From: Pseudomonas spelaei
GTDB lineage: Bacteria > Pseudomonadota > Gammaproteobacteria > Pseudomonadales > Pseudomonadaceae
DNA length: 64,000 nucleotides
Reading direction: 5' to 3'
NCBI RefSeq assembly: GCF_009724245.1
Contig: NZ_WNNK01000001.1
Span: 310,001 to 374,000 of the forward strand
A model generated the notes under the pieces. It saw only the letters and a list, made by a program, of their open reading frames with translations. It had not been told where the DNA came from and did not search any database. The translations under genes were made by a program, and so were the position numbers. Below are positions 54,595 to 63,238 of the stretch, in pieces (position 1 is the first letter of the stretch; each line of letters starts with the position of its first letter).

Positions 54595-56005
54595 TGATCT
54601 CCAGTCGGCCCAGGAGCATGCCCAGGGACAGGATCCACTTGGCTGCATCCGGCAAGCTGGCAAAGTTGCCGGCCGGGCCAATGGTTTCCCCCAGGCCTGG
54701 GCCGACGCCGGACACGGTGCTGGCGGCACCGGTCAGTGCGGTCATCCAGTCCAGGCCCAGCAGTGACAGGGCCAGGGCGATCGCGCAGATGGTGATGGCG
54801 AAGAAAAACGAAAAGGTCAGGATCGAACGTACGATCTCTTCATCGAGCCGATGGCCGTTGTACTTTTGCTTGATCACGGCGCGTGGGTGAATCAGTTGAT
54901 TCAAGTTGGCCTTGAGCAGGATGTAGGCCACCTGGAAGCGGAAGATCTTGATCCCGCCCGCCGTAGAGCCCGAGCAGCCGCCGATAAAGCCCAAGTAGAA
55001 GAACAGCATCAGTGAGAAATTTCCCCACATACTGTAGTCCCCGAGAGCAAAACCAGTCGTAGTCACGACCGATGTGACGTTCAGTGCCACATGGCGCAGG
55101 GCGTCCAGCCAGTGCAGGTCGGTGGTCCACCAGTACCAGGTGCCCAGCACCAGCCAGGTCACCAGCAGCAATCCGAGCAAGCCTTGTACCTGCTGATCCT
55201 TGATCAGCGCCCGGCGATTGCCGCGCAACATGGCCACATACAGAGTGAACGGCAGGGCGCCGAGGATCATCACTACCACCGCGACCCAATGCACTGCCGG
55301 CTGCTTCCAGTGGGCCAGGGATTCGTCGGAGGTGGAAAACCCGCCGGTGGAAATGGCCGACATTGCATGGTTGATGGCGTCGAACAGGCCCATGCCGGCC
55401 CACCAGAAGGCGAGGCTGCCGAGGATGGTAATACCGACATAGGTCGCCACAATCAGCCGTGCCACCATATGGGAACGCGGCATGACCTTCTCTGACCGGT
55501 CCGAGGATTCGGTCTGGAACAGACGCATACCACCGATGCGCAGCAGTGGCAGGATCGCCACGGCCATGCCGATAAAGCCGATGCCGCCGAGCCAGTGCAA
55601 CAACGAGCGCCACATCAGGATCCCGGGGGACATGCTGTCCAGGCCGCTGAGCACCGTGGCGCCGGTGGCGGTGATCCCCGACATGCTTTCAAAGAAGGAG
55701 TCGGTGTAGCTGATGTGCTGGGTCAGCAGGAACGGCAAGGCGGCAAAGATGCACACCACCACCCAACTGGAGACTGTCAGCAGATACATATCTCGAGGGC
55801 GCAGGTGCACGTGTTCCGGGCGGCCAGGTATCACCAGTGCCAGACCCGCGAGGAAGGTGATCATGCTGGCCCAGAGAAACGACGGGAGGTCGCTGGTACG
55901 TTCGAAAATGACCAGTGTCGCCATCGGCACGACCATGGCGATCGCGAGGGTGATCAGGAAGATGCCGATAATGAAACCGATCATCCGTAAAGTCGGCAAC
56001 GCCAT
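54551..56005 (-). CDS. trkH: TrkH-family potassium uptake protein
   Basis: 484 residues, the channel-like membrane subunit of the Trk K+ system. Four pore loops with selectivity glycines are seen, for example SMSGITATGATVLSG, SAISTGGFSTSDES, TSVVTTTGFALGDY and TVSGVGPGLGETIGPAGNF. The basic segment HPRAVIKQKYNGHRLDEE is typical. It works with TrkA (not in the window). Its 3' end overlaps the convergent AraC gene by 44 bp. Confidence 0.95.
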   Translation of the reverse strand: MALPTLRMIGFIIGIFLITLAIAMVVPMATLVIFERTSDLPSFLWASMITFLAGLALVIPGRPEHVHLRPRDMYLLTVSSWVVVCIFAALPFLLTQHISYTDSFFESMSGITATGATVLSGLDSMSPGILMWRSLLHWLGGIGFIGMAVAILPLLRIGGMRLFQTESSDRSEKVMPRSHMVARLIVATYVGITILGSLAFWWAGMGLFDAINHAMSAISTGGFSTSDESLAHWKQPAVHWVAVVVMILGALPFTLYVAMLRGNRRALIKDQQVQGLLGLLLVTWLVLGTWYWWTTDLHWLDALRHVALNVTSVVTTTGFALGDYSMWGNFSLMLFFYLGFIGGCSGSTAGGIKIFRFQVAYILLKANLNQLIHPRAVIKQKYNGHRLDEEIVRSILTFSFFFAITICAIALALSLLGLDWMTALTGAASTVSGVGPGLGETIGPAGNFASLPDAAKWILSLGMLLGRLEIITVFVLCIPAFWRH

Positions 56006-56093
56006 GAGGTCCGCTCGGTGACAGGGAAAGGCGCCATTCTACCTGCGGTGCTAGGCATGTAAACCGGGGCTTGGAGGTGATGATGGGCAAATG

Positions 56094-56197
56094 TTGTAGC
56101 CGCTGCCGAGGTACGAGGCTGCGATGCGTGTCCGCAGGACCGCCCTTGGGGCCGCTGCGCAGCCCATCACAGCCTCGTGCCTCGGCAGCGGCTACAG
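56094..56197. repeat. REP-type inverted repeat pair (family B)
   Basis: TTGTAGCCGCTGCCGAGGTA-CGAGGCTGCGATG at the left and CATCACAGCCTCG-TGCCTCGGCAGCGGCTACAG at the right. The same family as at 25151-25249, including the filler TGTCCGCAGGA in reverse. Confidence 0.9.
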
Positions 56198-56226
56198 TAA
56201 GCTCGCTGTGCAGACGATGAAAGGCA

Positions 56227-56256
56227 CAAAAAAGGCGACCCGAAGGTCGCCTCTTT
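56227..56256 (-). terminator. Terminator of icmP
   Basis: Perfect 7-bp stem GGCGACC/GGTCGCC around CGAA, with A-run on the downstream side for the minus strand; 22 bp past the icmP stop. Confidence 0.9.
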
Positions 56257-56277
56257 CACTCATCTAAACAGCGCCGC

Positions 56278-57612
56278 TCAGAACTCGTGATCGGCGTTGT
56301 CCGGGTTCAGGTCGCTGATACCCAGTTTGCCCGCTGCCAGCTCGATAGCGCCGGTCTGCTGGACCAGGGCGGCGATGGCGTCGCGCACGATCTGGTTGCC
56401 CGCGTCGTTGCCCGCGGCGATCAACTGGTCGTAGTGCTCGCCGTTGTTGGCGTGGTCAACCATGACCTGGATCTTCGCTTCGGTGGCTGCCAGGTCCGCC
56501 TTGAGGGCTGCGTCGGCGGCCGGGTCGGCCTTGGCCACCAGGGACGACAGGCTTGGGCCGGTCATCTTGTTGCCGTCGACACGGGTGTATTCGCCCAGGT
56601 AGACGTTGCGGATGCCTTTGGCGTCGTAGAAGTGCGAGTTGTGGGTGTTGTCGCTGAAGCAGTCTTGTTCGTCTTCTGGCGAGTTGGCTTCCAGGGAAAC
56701 CTTCATGCGCTCACCGGCCAGCTCACCCAGGGACAGGCTGCCCATGCCGAACAGCATCTTGCGCAGGCCGTCGGTGGCAGGTTCTGCTTCCAGGGTGGCG
56801 CGGTAGTTGTCTTCGACGTTGGGCTTCCAGTTGCCGACCATTTCTTCGAGGTCGCTGACCAGCAATTGGGTCACGGCGCGCAGGTAAGTGCGACGACGCT
56901 CGTTGTGACCGCCAGTGGCGCCGTCACCGGTCATATAGTCCGAAGCAGGGCGGTTGCCGGCGCCAGGGCCAGTGCCGTTCAGGTCCTGGCCCCAGAGCAG
57001 GAATTCGATGGCGTGGTAGCCGGTGGCGACGTTAGCCTCGGAGCCGCCCAGTTCATTGAGGCTGGCGAGTTTTTCCGGGGTGATGTCCTTGACGTCAACC
57101 TTGTCTTCGCCGACCTGGATCTCGGTGTTGGCGATGATGTTGGCGTTTGCGCCTGGGTTACCGAGTGCGTGCTCGTAGGACTTGTCGACATAGTCGATCA
57201 GGCCTTCGTCCAGCGGCCAGGCGTTCACCTGACCTTCCCAGTCGTCGATGATAGTGTTGCCGAAGCGGAACACTTCACTCTGCAGGTACGGTACGCGTGC
57301 GGCGATCCAGGCGGTGCGGGCCGCTTTCAGGGTTTCGTCGCTCGGGTTGGCGAGGAAGGTGTCGATGGCGGTTTGCAGGGTTTTCGCCGTGGACTCGGCA
57401 TCGCTGTAGACCGCAAAGACCATGTCTGCGTAATGCGCGACTACGGCCTTGGCGGCAGCCTCGTCGACCTGGCCAGCCGGTGCGGTAGCCGCGGGTGCGG
57501 TAGCGCTGGCGGCCGGTTGAGGCGCGGCGGCTTTGTCTTTGCCCTCACCGCAACCGGCGAGAGAAATGGCAATGGCCAGCAGACTGGCGGTGGCCAGAGG
57601 CATACGAATCAT
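56278..57612 (-). CDS. icmP: Imelysin-family lipoprotein (IcmP-like)
   Basis: 444 residues from MIRMPLATASLL (AGGA 8 bp before it). Lipobox LAGC at about residues 18-21 predicts an outer-membrane or periplasmic lipoprotein, followed by an Ala/Pro-rich linker. The imelysin domain has the GxHxxE motif in TGYHAIEFLLWGQDLNG and two related helical repeats. In P. aeruginosa the orthologue (PA4370) lies near bifA and sodB as here and is iron-regulated. Peptidase activity was reported for the family but an iron-uptake role is now favoured. A possible Fur-type dyad lies upstream. Confidence 0.9.
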   Translation of the reverse strand: MIRMPLATASLLAIAISLAGCGEGKDKAAAPQPAASATAPAATAPAGQVDEAAAKAVVAHYADMVFAVYSDAESTAKTLQTAIDTFLANPSDETLKAARTAWIAARVPYLQSEVFRFGNTIIDDWEGQVNAWPLDEGLIDYVDKSYEHALGNPGANANIIANTEIQVGEDKVDVKDITPEKLASLNELGGSEANVATGYHAIEFLLWGQDLNGTGPGAGNRPASDYMTGDGATGGHNERRRTYLRAVTQLLVSDLEEMVGNWKPNVEDNYRATLEAEPATDGLRKMLFGMGSLSLGELAGERMKVSLEANSPEDEQDCFSDNTHNSHFYDAKGIRNVYLGEYTRVDGNKMTGPSLSSLVAKADPAADAALKADLAATEAKIQVMVDHANNGEHYDQLIAAGNDAGNQIVRDAIAALVQQTGAIELAAGKLGISDLNPDNADHEF

Positions 57613-57673
57613 GGCGAACATCCTGCTTCGGTAGATGACTGGGGGCGCATGGCTGCGCGCAAAACTGCGACAT

Positions 57674-57692
57674 AATGCGAAAGATTTGCATT
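57674..57692 (-). promoter_or_regulatory. 19-bp dyad upstream of icmP, possible degenerate Fur site
   Basis: AATGCGAAAGATTTGCATT, an inverted repeat (AATGC/GCATT) with the 7-1-7 spacing of Fur sites but several mismatches to the consensus, 62 bp before the icmP start. The iron link of the gene makes Fur plausible; the match alone is weak. Confidence 0.35.
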
Positions 57693-57763
57693 TTGTGTAA
57701 AGGGTTAACGCGGTAAAAGTTTGTGACATAGGCGGCTGGCGCCCTGGGGTGGCCATCATTGAC

Positions 57764-59815
57764 TTACAAAATCACCGCGTTATCCCGTCGGGACTGCTTC
57801 AGATACGCGGCCAACTCCCGGGCTGGCAGGGGTTTGCTGTAGTGGTAGCCCTGACCTTCATGGCAGCCTTCGGAGATGACGTAGGCCTCCTGCTCGGCGG
57901 TTTCCACCCCTTCGGCGATCACCTGCATGCCCAGGCTTTTTCCCAGTTGGATAATCGCTCGCACAATGGTGGCATCGTCATCGTCATCCAGCAGGTCCTG
58001 GACGAAGCTCTTGTCGATCTTGATCTTGTCCAGCGGCAGGCTTTTCAGGTAGCTGAGGGATGAGTAGCCGGTGCCAAAGTCGTCAATGGCGATCAACGCC
58101 CCGGAGCGGCGCAGGCTCAGCAGGTGCTGGGCGGCGGTGCTGATGTCTTCCATCAGGCCGGTTTCGGTGACTTCCAGCTCCAGGCTGCGGGGCGGCAGGC
58201 GATAGATTTGCAGCAGGTTATTGACCACCCGCGGCAGCTCGGCATGGTGCAGTTGCACCGTGGACAGGTTCACCGCCATCCGCAGGTCGCTGAAGCCCAT
58301 GTCATGCCATTCCCGTAGCTGCCGACAAGCCTGGTCCAGTACCCACTCGCCGATGGGGATAATGGTGCCGTTCTGTTCTGCCAGCGGAATGAACAGGTCG
58401 GGCGGGACCAGGCCATGTTCCGGGTGCTGCCAGCGCAGCAGCGCCTCCACGCCCACTACGCGATTCTCGCGATAGCTGATCTGCGGCTGGTACACCAGAT
58501 GAAACTGCTCGCGGCTCAAGGCATCGCGCAAGTCCTTCTCCAATTCCCGGCGCCGACGCATTTCGCTGTCGACGCTGGCGATATAGAACTGGTAGCGATT
58601 GCGTGAGCGGCTCTTGGCCAGGGTCATGGTCTGTTCGGCTTTTTGCAGCAGCTTCTCAGTGCTGTCACCGTCCTCCGGGAACAAGGTGATGCCAATCGTG
58701 GCGCGCAGGCGGATTTGTTCGTGGTCGAGGGCGAACTCGGCTTCCAGGTCATCGAGGATGCTTTGTGCCAGTTCGGCCGCTTCGTAGGGTTGTTCGATAT
58801 CGGCCTGGACCAGGGCGAACTGGTCGCCTCCCAGTCGCGCGAGGGCACCGAGACGGCCGCTGTGGGCACGCAGGCGGTCGGCCAGGGCCAACAGTAATTG
58901 GTCACCAGCCTGGTAGGTGAACTGCTCGTTGACGCTTTTGAAGTCATCCAGGCCGACACACAACACCGCCACCCGACGTTGCCGACGGCCGGCATCAATC
59001 AGGATCTTGTCCAGTTGCTCCTGCAACTTCTGGCGGTTCGGCAGGCCGGTCAGGAAGTCGTGCTGGGCCATGCGCAGCAGGCTGTTTTCCGCTTCATGGC
59101 GCAGATGGGTGTTGCGTTCGATGGATTCGAGCAGTTGGTTGGCGGTGCTGATCCACAGCCCCAGTTCGTTCTTTTCATGGCCCTTGAGCTGCGGAATCTT
59201 GTGTTCGCTGGGACGGTCGGGGTTGATCGAACTCAAGTGCCCGATAATCCGTGACAGCGGCTTGGTCAGCAGCCAGTGGTAGACGAGGTACAGCACCAGG
59301 CCCATGGCCAGAGCACGCAGTACTCCAGAGATGAATATGATGACCGAGTTGACCAGAAAACCTTTGCCATAGGTGGCGGTGTCAAGGGTGATGCTCAGGT
59401 CGCCGTAATACTCGCTGTAGGGCCCGCGTCCCACCAGCGGCGTAGTGAAGGTGCGTTCCTGGCCGAGAATCGGGTCGGTGAACCAGCGGCTGGAGGATTG
59501 CTGCAGGTCACGGCTTTTCTCGGCGAGCATGGCTTCGTTGGGATGGCCGATGGACGCCACGCGCACGGCGTCATCCTGAAACAAACCTTCGATGACTTGC
59601 ATACCCATCTCGCGGTCCAGGCTGTAGACCGCCTGGGTGGAGGGGTCGCGAAACATGTCGAGAATGCGCTGGGCATCGCCGGCCACGGCCTGGCGGGTTT
59701 TATAGGCATCGAAAACGATCTGCGCCACGCTCAGTGCCACGCCTACTATCAATGCTGAAAGCAGCACAACCCGGAGCAACTTCACCGACAAGCTGTTTTT
59801 GAGTTCCAGCTTCAA
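57764..59815 (-). CDS. bifA: BifA, membrane c-di-GMP phosphodiesterase
   Basis: 683 residues. Membrane helices at about 11-32 and 155-180 flank a periplasmic domain; then a degenerate diguanylate cyclase domain with GGDQF (329-333) instead of GGDEF, and an EAL domain with EALLRW (457-462), DDFGTGYSSLSYLKSLPLDKIKID and a C-terminal GYHYSKPLP. The cyclase domain should be inactive for synthesis, as in P. aeruginosa BifA, while the phosphodiesterase should be active. It promotes motility and dispersal by lowering c-di-GMP. It lies 151 bp upstream of icmP on the same strand. Confidence 0.95.
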   Translation of the reverse strand: MKLELKNSLSVKLLRVVLLSALIVGVALSVAQIVFDAYKTRQAVAGDAQRILDMFRDPSTQAVYSLDREMGMQVIEGLFQDDAVRVASIGHPNEAMLAEKSRDLQQSSSRWFTDPILGQERTFTTPLVGRGPYSEYYGDLSITLDTATYGKGFLVNSVIIFISGVLRALAMGLVLYLVYHWLLTKPLSRIIGHLSSINPDRPSEHKIPQLKGHEKNELGLWISTANQLLESIERNTHLRHEAENSLLRMAQHDFLTGLPNRQKLQEQLDKILIDAGRRQRRVAVLCVGLDDFKSVNEQFTYQAGDQLLLALADRLRAHSGRLGALARLGGDQFALVQADIEQPYEAAELAQSILDDLEAEFALDHEQIRLRATIGITLFPEDGDSTEKLLQKAEQTMTLAKSRSRNRYQFYIASVDSEMRRRRELEKDLRDALSREQFHLVYQPQISYRENRVVGVEALLRWQHPEHGLVPPDLFIPLAEQNGTIIPIGEWVLDQACRQLREWHDMGFSDLRMAVNLSTVQLHHAELPRVVNNLLQIYRLPPRSLELEVTETGLMEDISTAAQHLLSLRRSGALIAIDDFGTGYSSLSYLKSLPLDKIKIDKSFVQDLLDDDDDATIVRAIIQLGKSLGMQVIAEGVETAEQEAYVISEGCHEGQGYHYSKPLPARELAAYLKQSRRDNAVIL

Positions 59816-60072
59816 AGGGTCATTCCTTGTTCCATTCGGGTAGCCTCAAGATGCCATGAGTATTGGCAATCCGGTGATGGCAGTCAAAGGGATATGGCTT
59901 GAGGCGCTTTGAGGCTTTAGCTGGAAGGTTCTGGAAGGGCGCAGGGAGTTTATTCAGCGAGGCCCATCGAGCAGGAGGCGGATTTGTCTCCGCCTTCCTT
60001 TCGCGCCACCTCGGACTATAGGAGGCGAATGCTTTTTTGAGGTGATTATGGAGGTCCTTGGATATTCTTCTT
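59816..60072 (-). other. Gap between bifA and a small hydrophobic ORF
   Basis: About 257 bp, less regular in codon-like structure than the flanks. It contains a short hairpin (GGCGGATTTGTCTCCGCC near 59980-59997) with no T-run. A 104-codon frame on the minus strand has no ribosome-binding site or coding look and is not called. The bifA promoter should be here. Confidence 0.35.
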
Positions 60073-60231
60073 TCAGAAGGATATCGGCGACCGGCTCCCG
60101 GATTGTTGACCTGACCCCATGACTTGGCCTGCAACCTGTTGTACTGCCTGCATCCCCATACTTGCTGCTTGTGCCACCATCGGAAGAACTATTGGGGCCA
60201 GCGCTGCTGCCGCTCCTGCTCCTGCAATCAT
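60073..60231 (-). CDS. Small Ala/Gly-rich hydrophobic protein (52 residues)
   Basis: From MIAGAGAAAALAPIVLPMV with GGAGAG 7 bp before the ATG. One hydrophobic stretch (about 1-30) and a polar tail (QQVAGQVMGSGQQSGSRSP...). It could be a single-span membrane peptide. Upstream in-frame codons to 60306 look non-coding. No family recognised. Position between bifA and the sodB terminator. Confidence 0.5.
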   Translation of the reverse strand: MIAGAGAAAALAPIVLPMVAQAASMGMQAVQQVAGQVMGSGQQSGSRSPISF

Positions 60232-60353
60232 ATTTAAACTCTCCGGTGTTATTAAAGGAATGAAAGAGGAATCCCTTTCGCTGCATGGGTGGCAAATTTC
60301 CGTCACTGGGTTCCATGATTTCCTACCTGGTTTTCCAGTTTTCGACCGTCCAC

Positions 60354-60383
60354 AAAAAAGCCCGGCAATCGCCGGGCTCTTTC
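60354..60383 (-). terminator. Terminator of sodB
   Basis: Stem GCCCGGC/GCCGGGC around AATC with an A-run that becomes a T-run on the minus strand, 16 bp past the sodB stop. Confidence 0.93.
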
Positions 60384-60398
60384 TACTGCAAGCGTTGC

Positions 60399-60995
60399 TT
60401 AAGCGGTGAAGGTCTTGCCTTCGAACTGCTCAGCGACGAACTTCCAGTTGACCAGGTTCCAGAACGCTTCCACATACTTTGGACGCACGTTGCGGTAGTC
60501 GATGTAGTAAGCGTGTTCCCAGACGTCGCAGGTCAGCAGCGGGGTGTCGCCGCTGGTCAGCGGGTTGCCGGCGCCGATGGTGCTGGCCAGGGCCAGGGAA
60601 CCGTCAGCTTTTTTCACCAGCCAGCCCCAACCGGAACCGAAGGTACCGATGGAAGTCTTGGAGAACTCCTCCTTGAACTTGTCGAACGAACCGAACGCTG
60701 CGTTGATGGCATCGCCAAGTGCGCCGGTAGGCTGACCGCCGGCGTTTGGCGCCAGGCAGTTCCAGTAGAACGTGTGGTTCCAGACCTGAGCGGCGTTGTT
60801 GAAGATACCGCCCGAGGAAGACTTGACGATTTCTTCCAGGGTCTTGCCTTCGAACTCGGTGCCAGGCACCAGGTTGTTCAGGTTCACGACGTAGGTGTTG
60901 TGGTGCTTGTCGTGGTGGTATTCCAGGGTTTCCTTGGAAATGTGCGGCTGCAGGGCATCGTGTGCATAAGGCAGCGGCGGCAATTCGAAAGCCAT
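60399..60995 (-). CDS. sodB: Iron superoxide dismutase
   Basis: 198 residues from [21 protein letters not shown] with TTAGGAG before the ATG. Metal ligands are the His in [16 protein letters not shown], the His in [10 protein letters not shown], and Asp plus His in [27 protein letters not shown] and GSGWGWLV are characteristic of the Fe form. Detoxifies superoxide in the cytoplasm. A longer frame to 61043 is not the start. Confidence 0.97.
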   Translation of the reverse strand: MAFELPPLPYAHDALQPHISKETLEYHHDKHHNTYVVNLNNLVPGTEFEGKTLEEIVKSSSGGIFNNAAQVWNHTFYWNCLAPNAGGQPTGALGDAINAAFGSFDKFKEEFSKTSIGTFGSGWGWLVKKADGSLALASTIGAGNPLTSGDTPLLTCDVWEHAYYIDYRNVRPKYVEAFWNLVNWKFVAEQFEGKTFTA

Positions 60996-61182
60996 GATGA
61001 TTCTCCTAATCAGGTCAGTTGCGGTGAGCGCAAGGCCGATCACGGGCGGCCATACAAGCGCCGGGGAGTTTGTACTCTTTGCGGCGCAGGGTCCGGATCA
61101 TAGCACCGGGGGTGCGGCAAAACCACGCAACAACTGTGTGGGATAGAGGTTCCAGAGTCTTTTGGCTGCTCTTCAAATGAGT

Positions 61183-61785
61183 TCAGCTCGCGCTTATCAA
61201 TTGATAGGCCACAGAGAACATCATTGCCGCCACCAACAAGTCCAGTAACCGCCACGTGGCCGGGCGCGCCAGCCACGGCGCCAACCAGGCAGCGCCGAGC
61301 GCCAGGGCGGAAAACCACAACAGCGAAGCACTGGCGGCGCCGGCGACATAAGCGCCAGGTTCGGTTTGCTGGGCACCCAAGGAGCCAATCAACAGCACCG
61401 TGTCCAGGTACACATGCGGGTTGAGCAGGGTCACTGCCAAGGCGCTGAGCAGCACCGCGCGCAACGAGCGAACCTTGTGGTTTTCCCCTTGCTCCAGGCT
61501 TTGCCGTGAACAGGCCCGGCGCAGCGCGAGGGTGCCGTACCACAACAGGAAGGCCGCGCCGCCCCAGCGGGCAATGGCCAACAACAAAGGGTTCTGGGCC
61601 AACACCGTCGCCAGGCCAAATACCCCGGCAGCCACCAGGATCGCGTCACACACCACACACAGCGCGGCTACCGGCAGGTGATGTTCCCGGCGCAGGCTCT
61701 GTGCCAGGACAAAGGCGTTTTGCGTGCCAATGGCCATGATCAAACCGAGGGCGACCAGCAGGCCGTTCACGTAACTTTGCCACAT
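61183..61785 (-). CDS. argO: ArgO/LysE-family basic amino acid exporter
   Basis: 200 residues from MWQSYVNGLLVALGLIMAIGTQNAFVL (GGAG before the ATG). Six hydrophobic helices; the LysE signatures GTQNAFVLAQSL and LLNPHVYLDTVLLIGSL are present. Exports arginine and possibly lysine. It lies 5 bp from an ACT-domain gene and close to a divergent argP-type regulator, the standard pairing. Confidence 0.9.
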   Translation of the reverse strand: MWQSYVNGLLVALGLIMAIGTQNAFVLAQSLRREHHLPVAALCVVCDAILVAAGVFGLATVLAQNPLLLAIARWGGAAFLLWYGTLALRRACSRQSLEQGENHKVRSLRAVLLSALAVTLLNPHVYLDTVLLIGSLGAQQTEPGAYVAGAASASLLWFSALALGAAWLAPWLARPATWRLLDLLVAAMMFSVAYQLISAS

Positions 61786-61790
61786 GCTCT

Positions 61791-62192
61791 TTACTCCGCG
61801 TTGGCTGCTAACTGGCGCAGCACGGTCATGGCTCGTTCGGCGTCGCTGCGGCCGACAAACAGGTGGTCGTGGTAATACCCGGCAATCACGTTGCAACTGA
61901 TCCCGGCCTGGCCCAGAGCGCTGGCGAAAGCCGCGGTGAGACCGACTGCCTCCAGGGCCGAGTGCACATTCAAGGTGATCCAGGCGGCGATGTACTCGTA
62001 GGGCAATCCGGCCTGTTCAGCCTGTTGACGCTCGACAATCACCGTCAGGCCTTCTTGTTCACGAAAGCTGCCGATCACCTCGCAACCGTCCGGGATGCGG
62101 TGGTCGGGCAGGGTGCAAAACACATAGTCGCCCTCGTTGAGGTGCGGGCTCATGCTGCGCAACAGGGTTGCCAGGGCGGTTTCGCCGGCCAT
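61791..62192 (-). CDS. ACT-domain protein
   Basis: 133 residues: MAGETALATLLRSMSPHLNEGDYVFCTL, then two ACT-like halves (EQEGLTVIVERQQAEQ; ITLNVHSALEAVGLTAAFASALGQAGISCNVIAGYYHDHLFV). Probably binds an amino acid. It is translated just upstream of argO and divergent from argP, so an amino-acid-sensing or accessory role in export is plausible; unproven. Confidence 0.88.
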   Translation of the reverse strand: MAGETALATLLRSMSPHLNEGDYVFCTLPDHRIPDGCEVIGSFREQEGLTVIVERQQAEQAGLPYEYIAAWITLNVHSALEAVGLTAAFASALGQAGISCNVIAGYYHDHLFVGRSDAERAMTVLRQLAANAE

Positions 62193-62292
62193 GGGGAAGA
62201 TCCTTGAAAAGTGGAGAAGCGATGCTGGCTATTCTCGGGGTTGAAGCTGTATAAGAAAAACCAATATTGCTGATCGCTCATTAGGAAAACTG

Positions 62293-63186
62293 ATGTTCGA
62301 CTATAAATTACTGGCCGCCCTGGCGGCGGTGGTGGAACAGGCCGGATTCGAACGCGGTGCCCAGGTGCTTGGTGTCTCGCAATCGGCCATCTCCCAGCGC
62401 ATCAAACTGCTCGAGGCGCGGATCGGCCAGCCCGTGCTGGTACGGGCAACGCCGCCGACGCCGACAGACATTGGCCGGCGGCTGCTCAACCATGTGCAGC
62501 AGGTGCGGTTGTTGGAGCGGGATCTGCAGAGCCAAGTCCCGGCCCTGGATGAAGAGGGCATGCCAGAGCGCCTGCGCATCGCCTTGAATGCCGATAGCCT
62601 GGCCACCTGGTGGGCCGAAGCGGTCAGTGATTTTTGCGCCGAGCAACACCTGCTGCTGGACCTGGTGGTGGAGGACCAGACCGTGGGCCTCAAGCGCATG
62701 CGCGCCGGTGAAGTGGCGGCGTGTATCTGTGCCAGCGAACGGCCAGTGGCGGGTGCACGCAGCTTGCTGTTGGGGGCGATGCGCTATCGGGCGCTGGCCA
62801 GCCCGGCGTTTATCGCCCGGCACTTTCCAGGCGGTGTTCGTGCCGACCTGGTGGCACGCACTCCGGCACTGGTGTTTGGCCCTGATGATTTCCTGCAGCA
62901 TCGTTACCTGGCTTCCCTGGGTGTCGAGGGTGGTTTCGAGCACCATTTGTGCCCATCGTCCGAAGGCTTTATGCGCCTGGTAGAAGCCGGATTGGGCTGG
63001 GGCCTGGTGCCTGAGTTGCAGGTGCACGACCAGCTTGAGCGGGGTGTTCTGGTGGAGTTGTTGCCAGATAAGCCAATCGACGTGCCGCTGTACTGGCATC
63101 ATTGGCGCAGTGGCGGGCAATTGCTCGGGATGCTGACCGAGCATCTGGCCCGGGCGACTGGCCAATGGCTGGTGCCGTTGGAGTGA
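62293..63186 (+). CDS. argP: ArgP/LysG-type LysR regulator of amino acid export
   Basis: 297 residues. MFDYKLLAALAAVVEQAGFERGA, then the helix-turn-helix QVLGVSQSAISQRIKLLEARIGQP and the ArgP-type effector domain (LRIALNADSLATWWAEAVSDF). Activates argO in response to arginine or lysine. Divergent from the ACT-argO pair over 100 bp, which should hold both promoters. Confidence 0.92.
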   Translation: MFDYKLLAALAAVVEQAGFERGAQVLGVSQSAISQRIKLLEARIGQPVLVRATPPTPTDIGRRLLNHVQQVRLLERDLQSQVPALDEEGMPERLRIALNADSLATWWAEAVSDFCAEQHLLLDLVVEDQTVGLKRMRAGEVAACICASERPVAGARSLLLGAMRYRALASPAFIARHFPGGVRADLVARTPALVFGPDDFLQHRYLASLGVEGGFEHHLCPSSEGFMRLVEAGLGWGLVPELQVHDQLERGVLVELLPDKPIDVPLYWHHWRSGGQLLGMLTEHLARATGQWLVPLE

Positions 63187-63238
63187 CAGCAAGCGTCAAG
63201 GCAGCAGCGATGAAAAACGAAAGAATGCGGAGTAACAC

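Noticed and set aside
59820..60134. 104-codon minus-strand frame upstream of bifA
   Set aside because: Overlaps the better-supported 52-codon gene, lacks a start signal and reads as Arg/Lys/Pro-rich random sequence.
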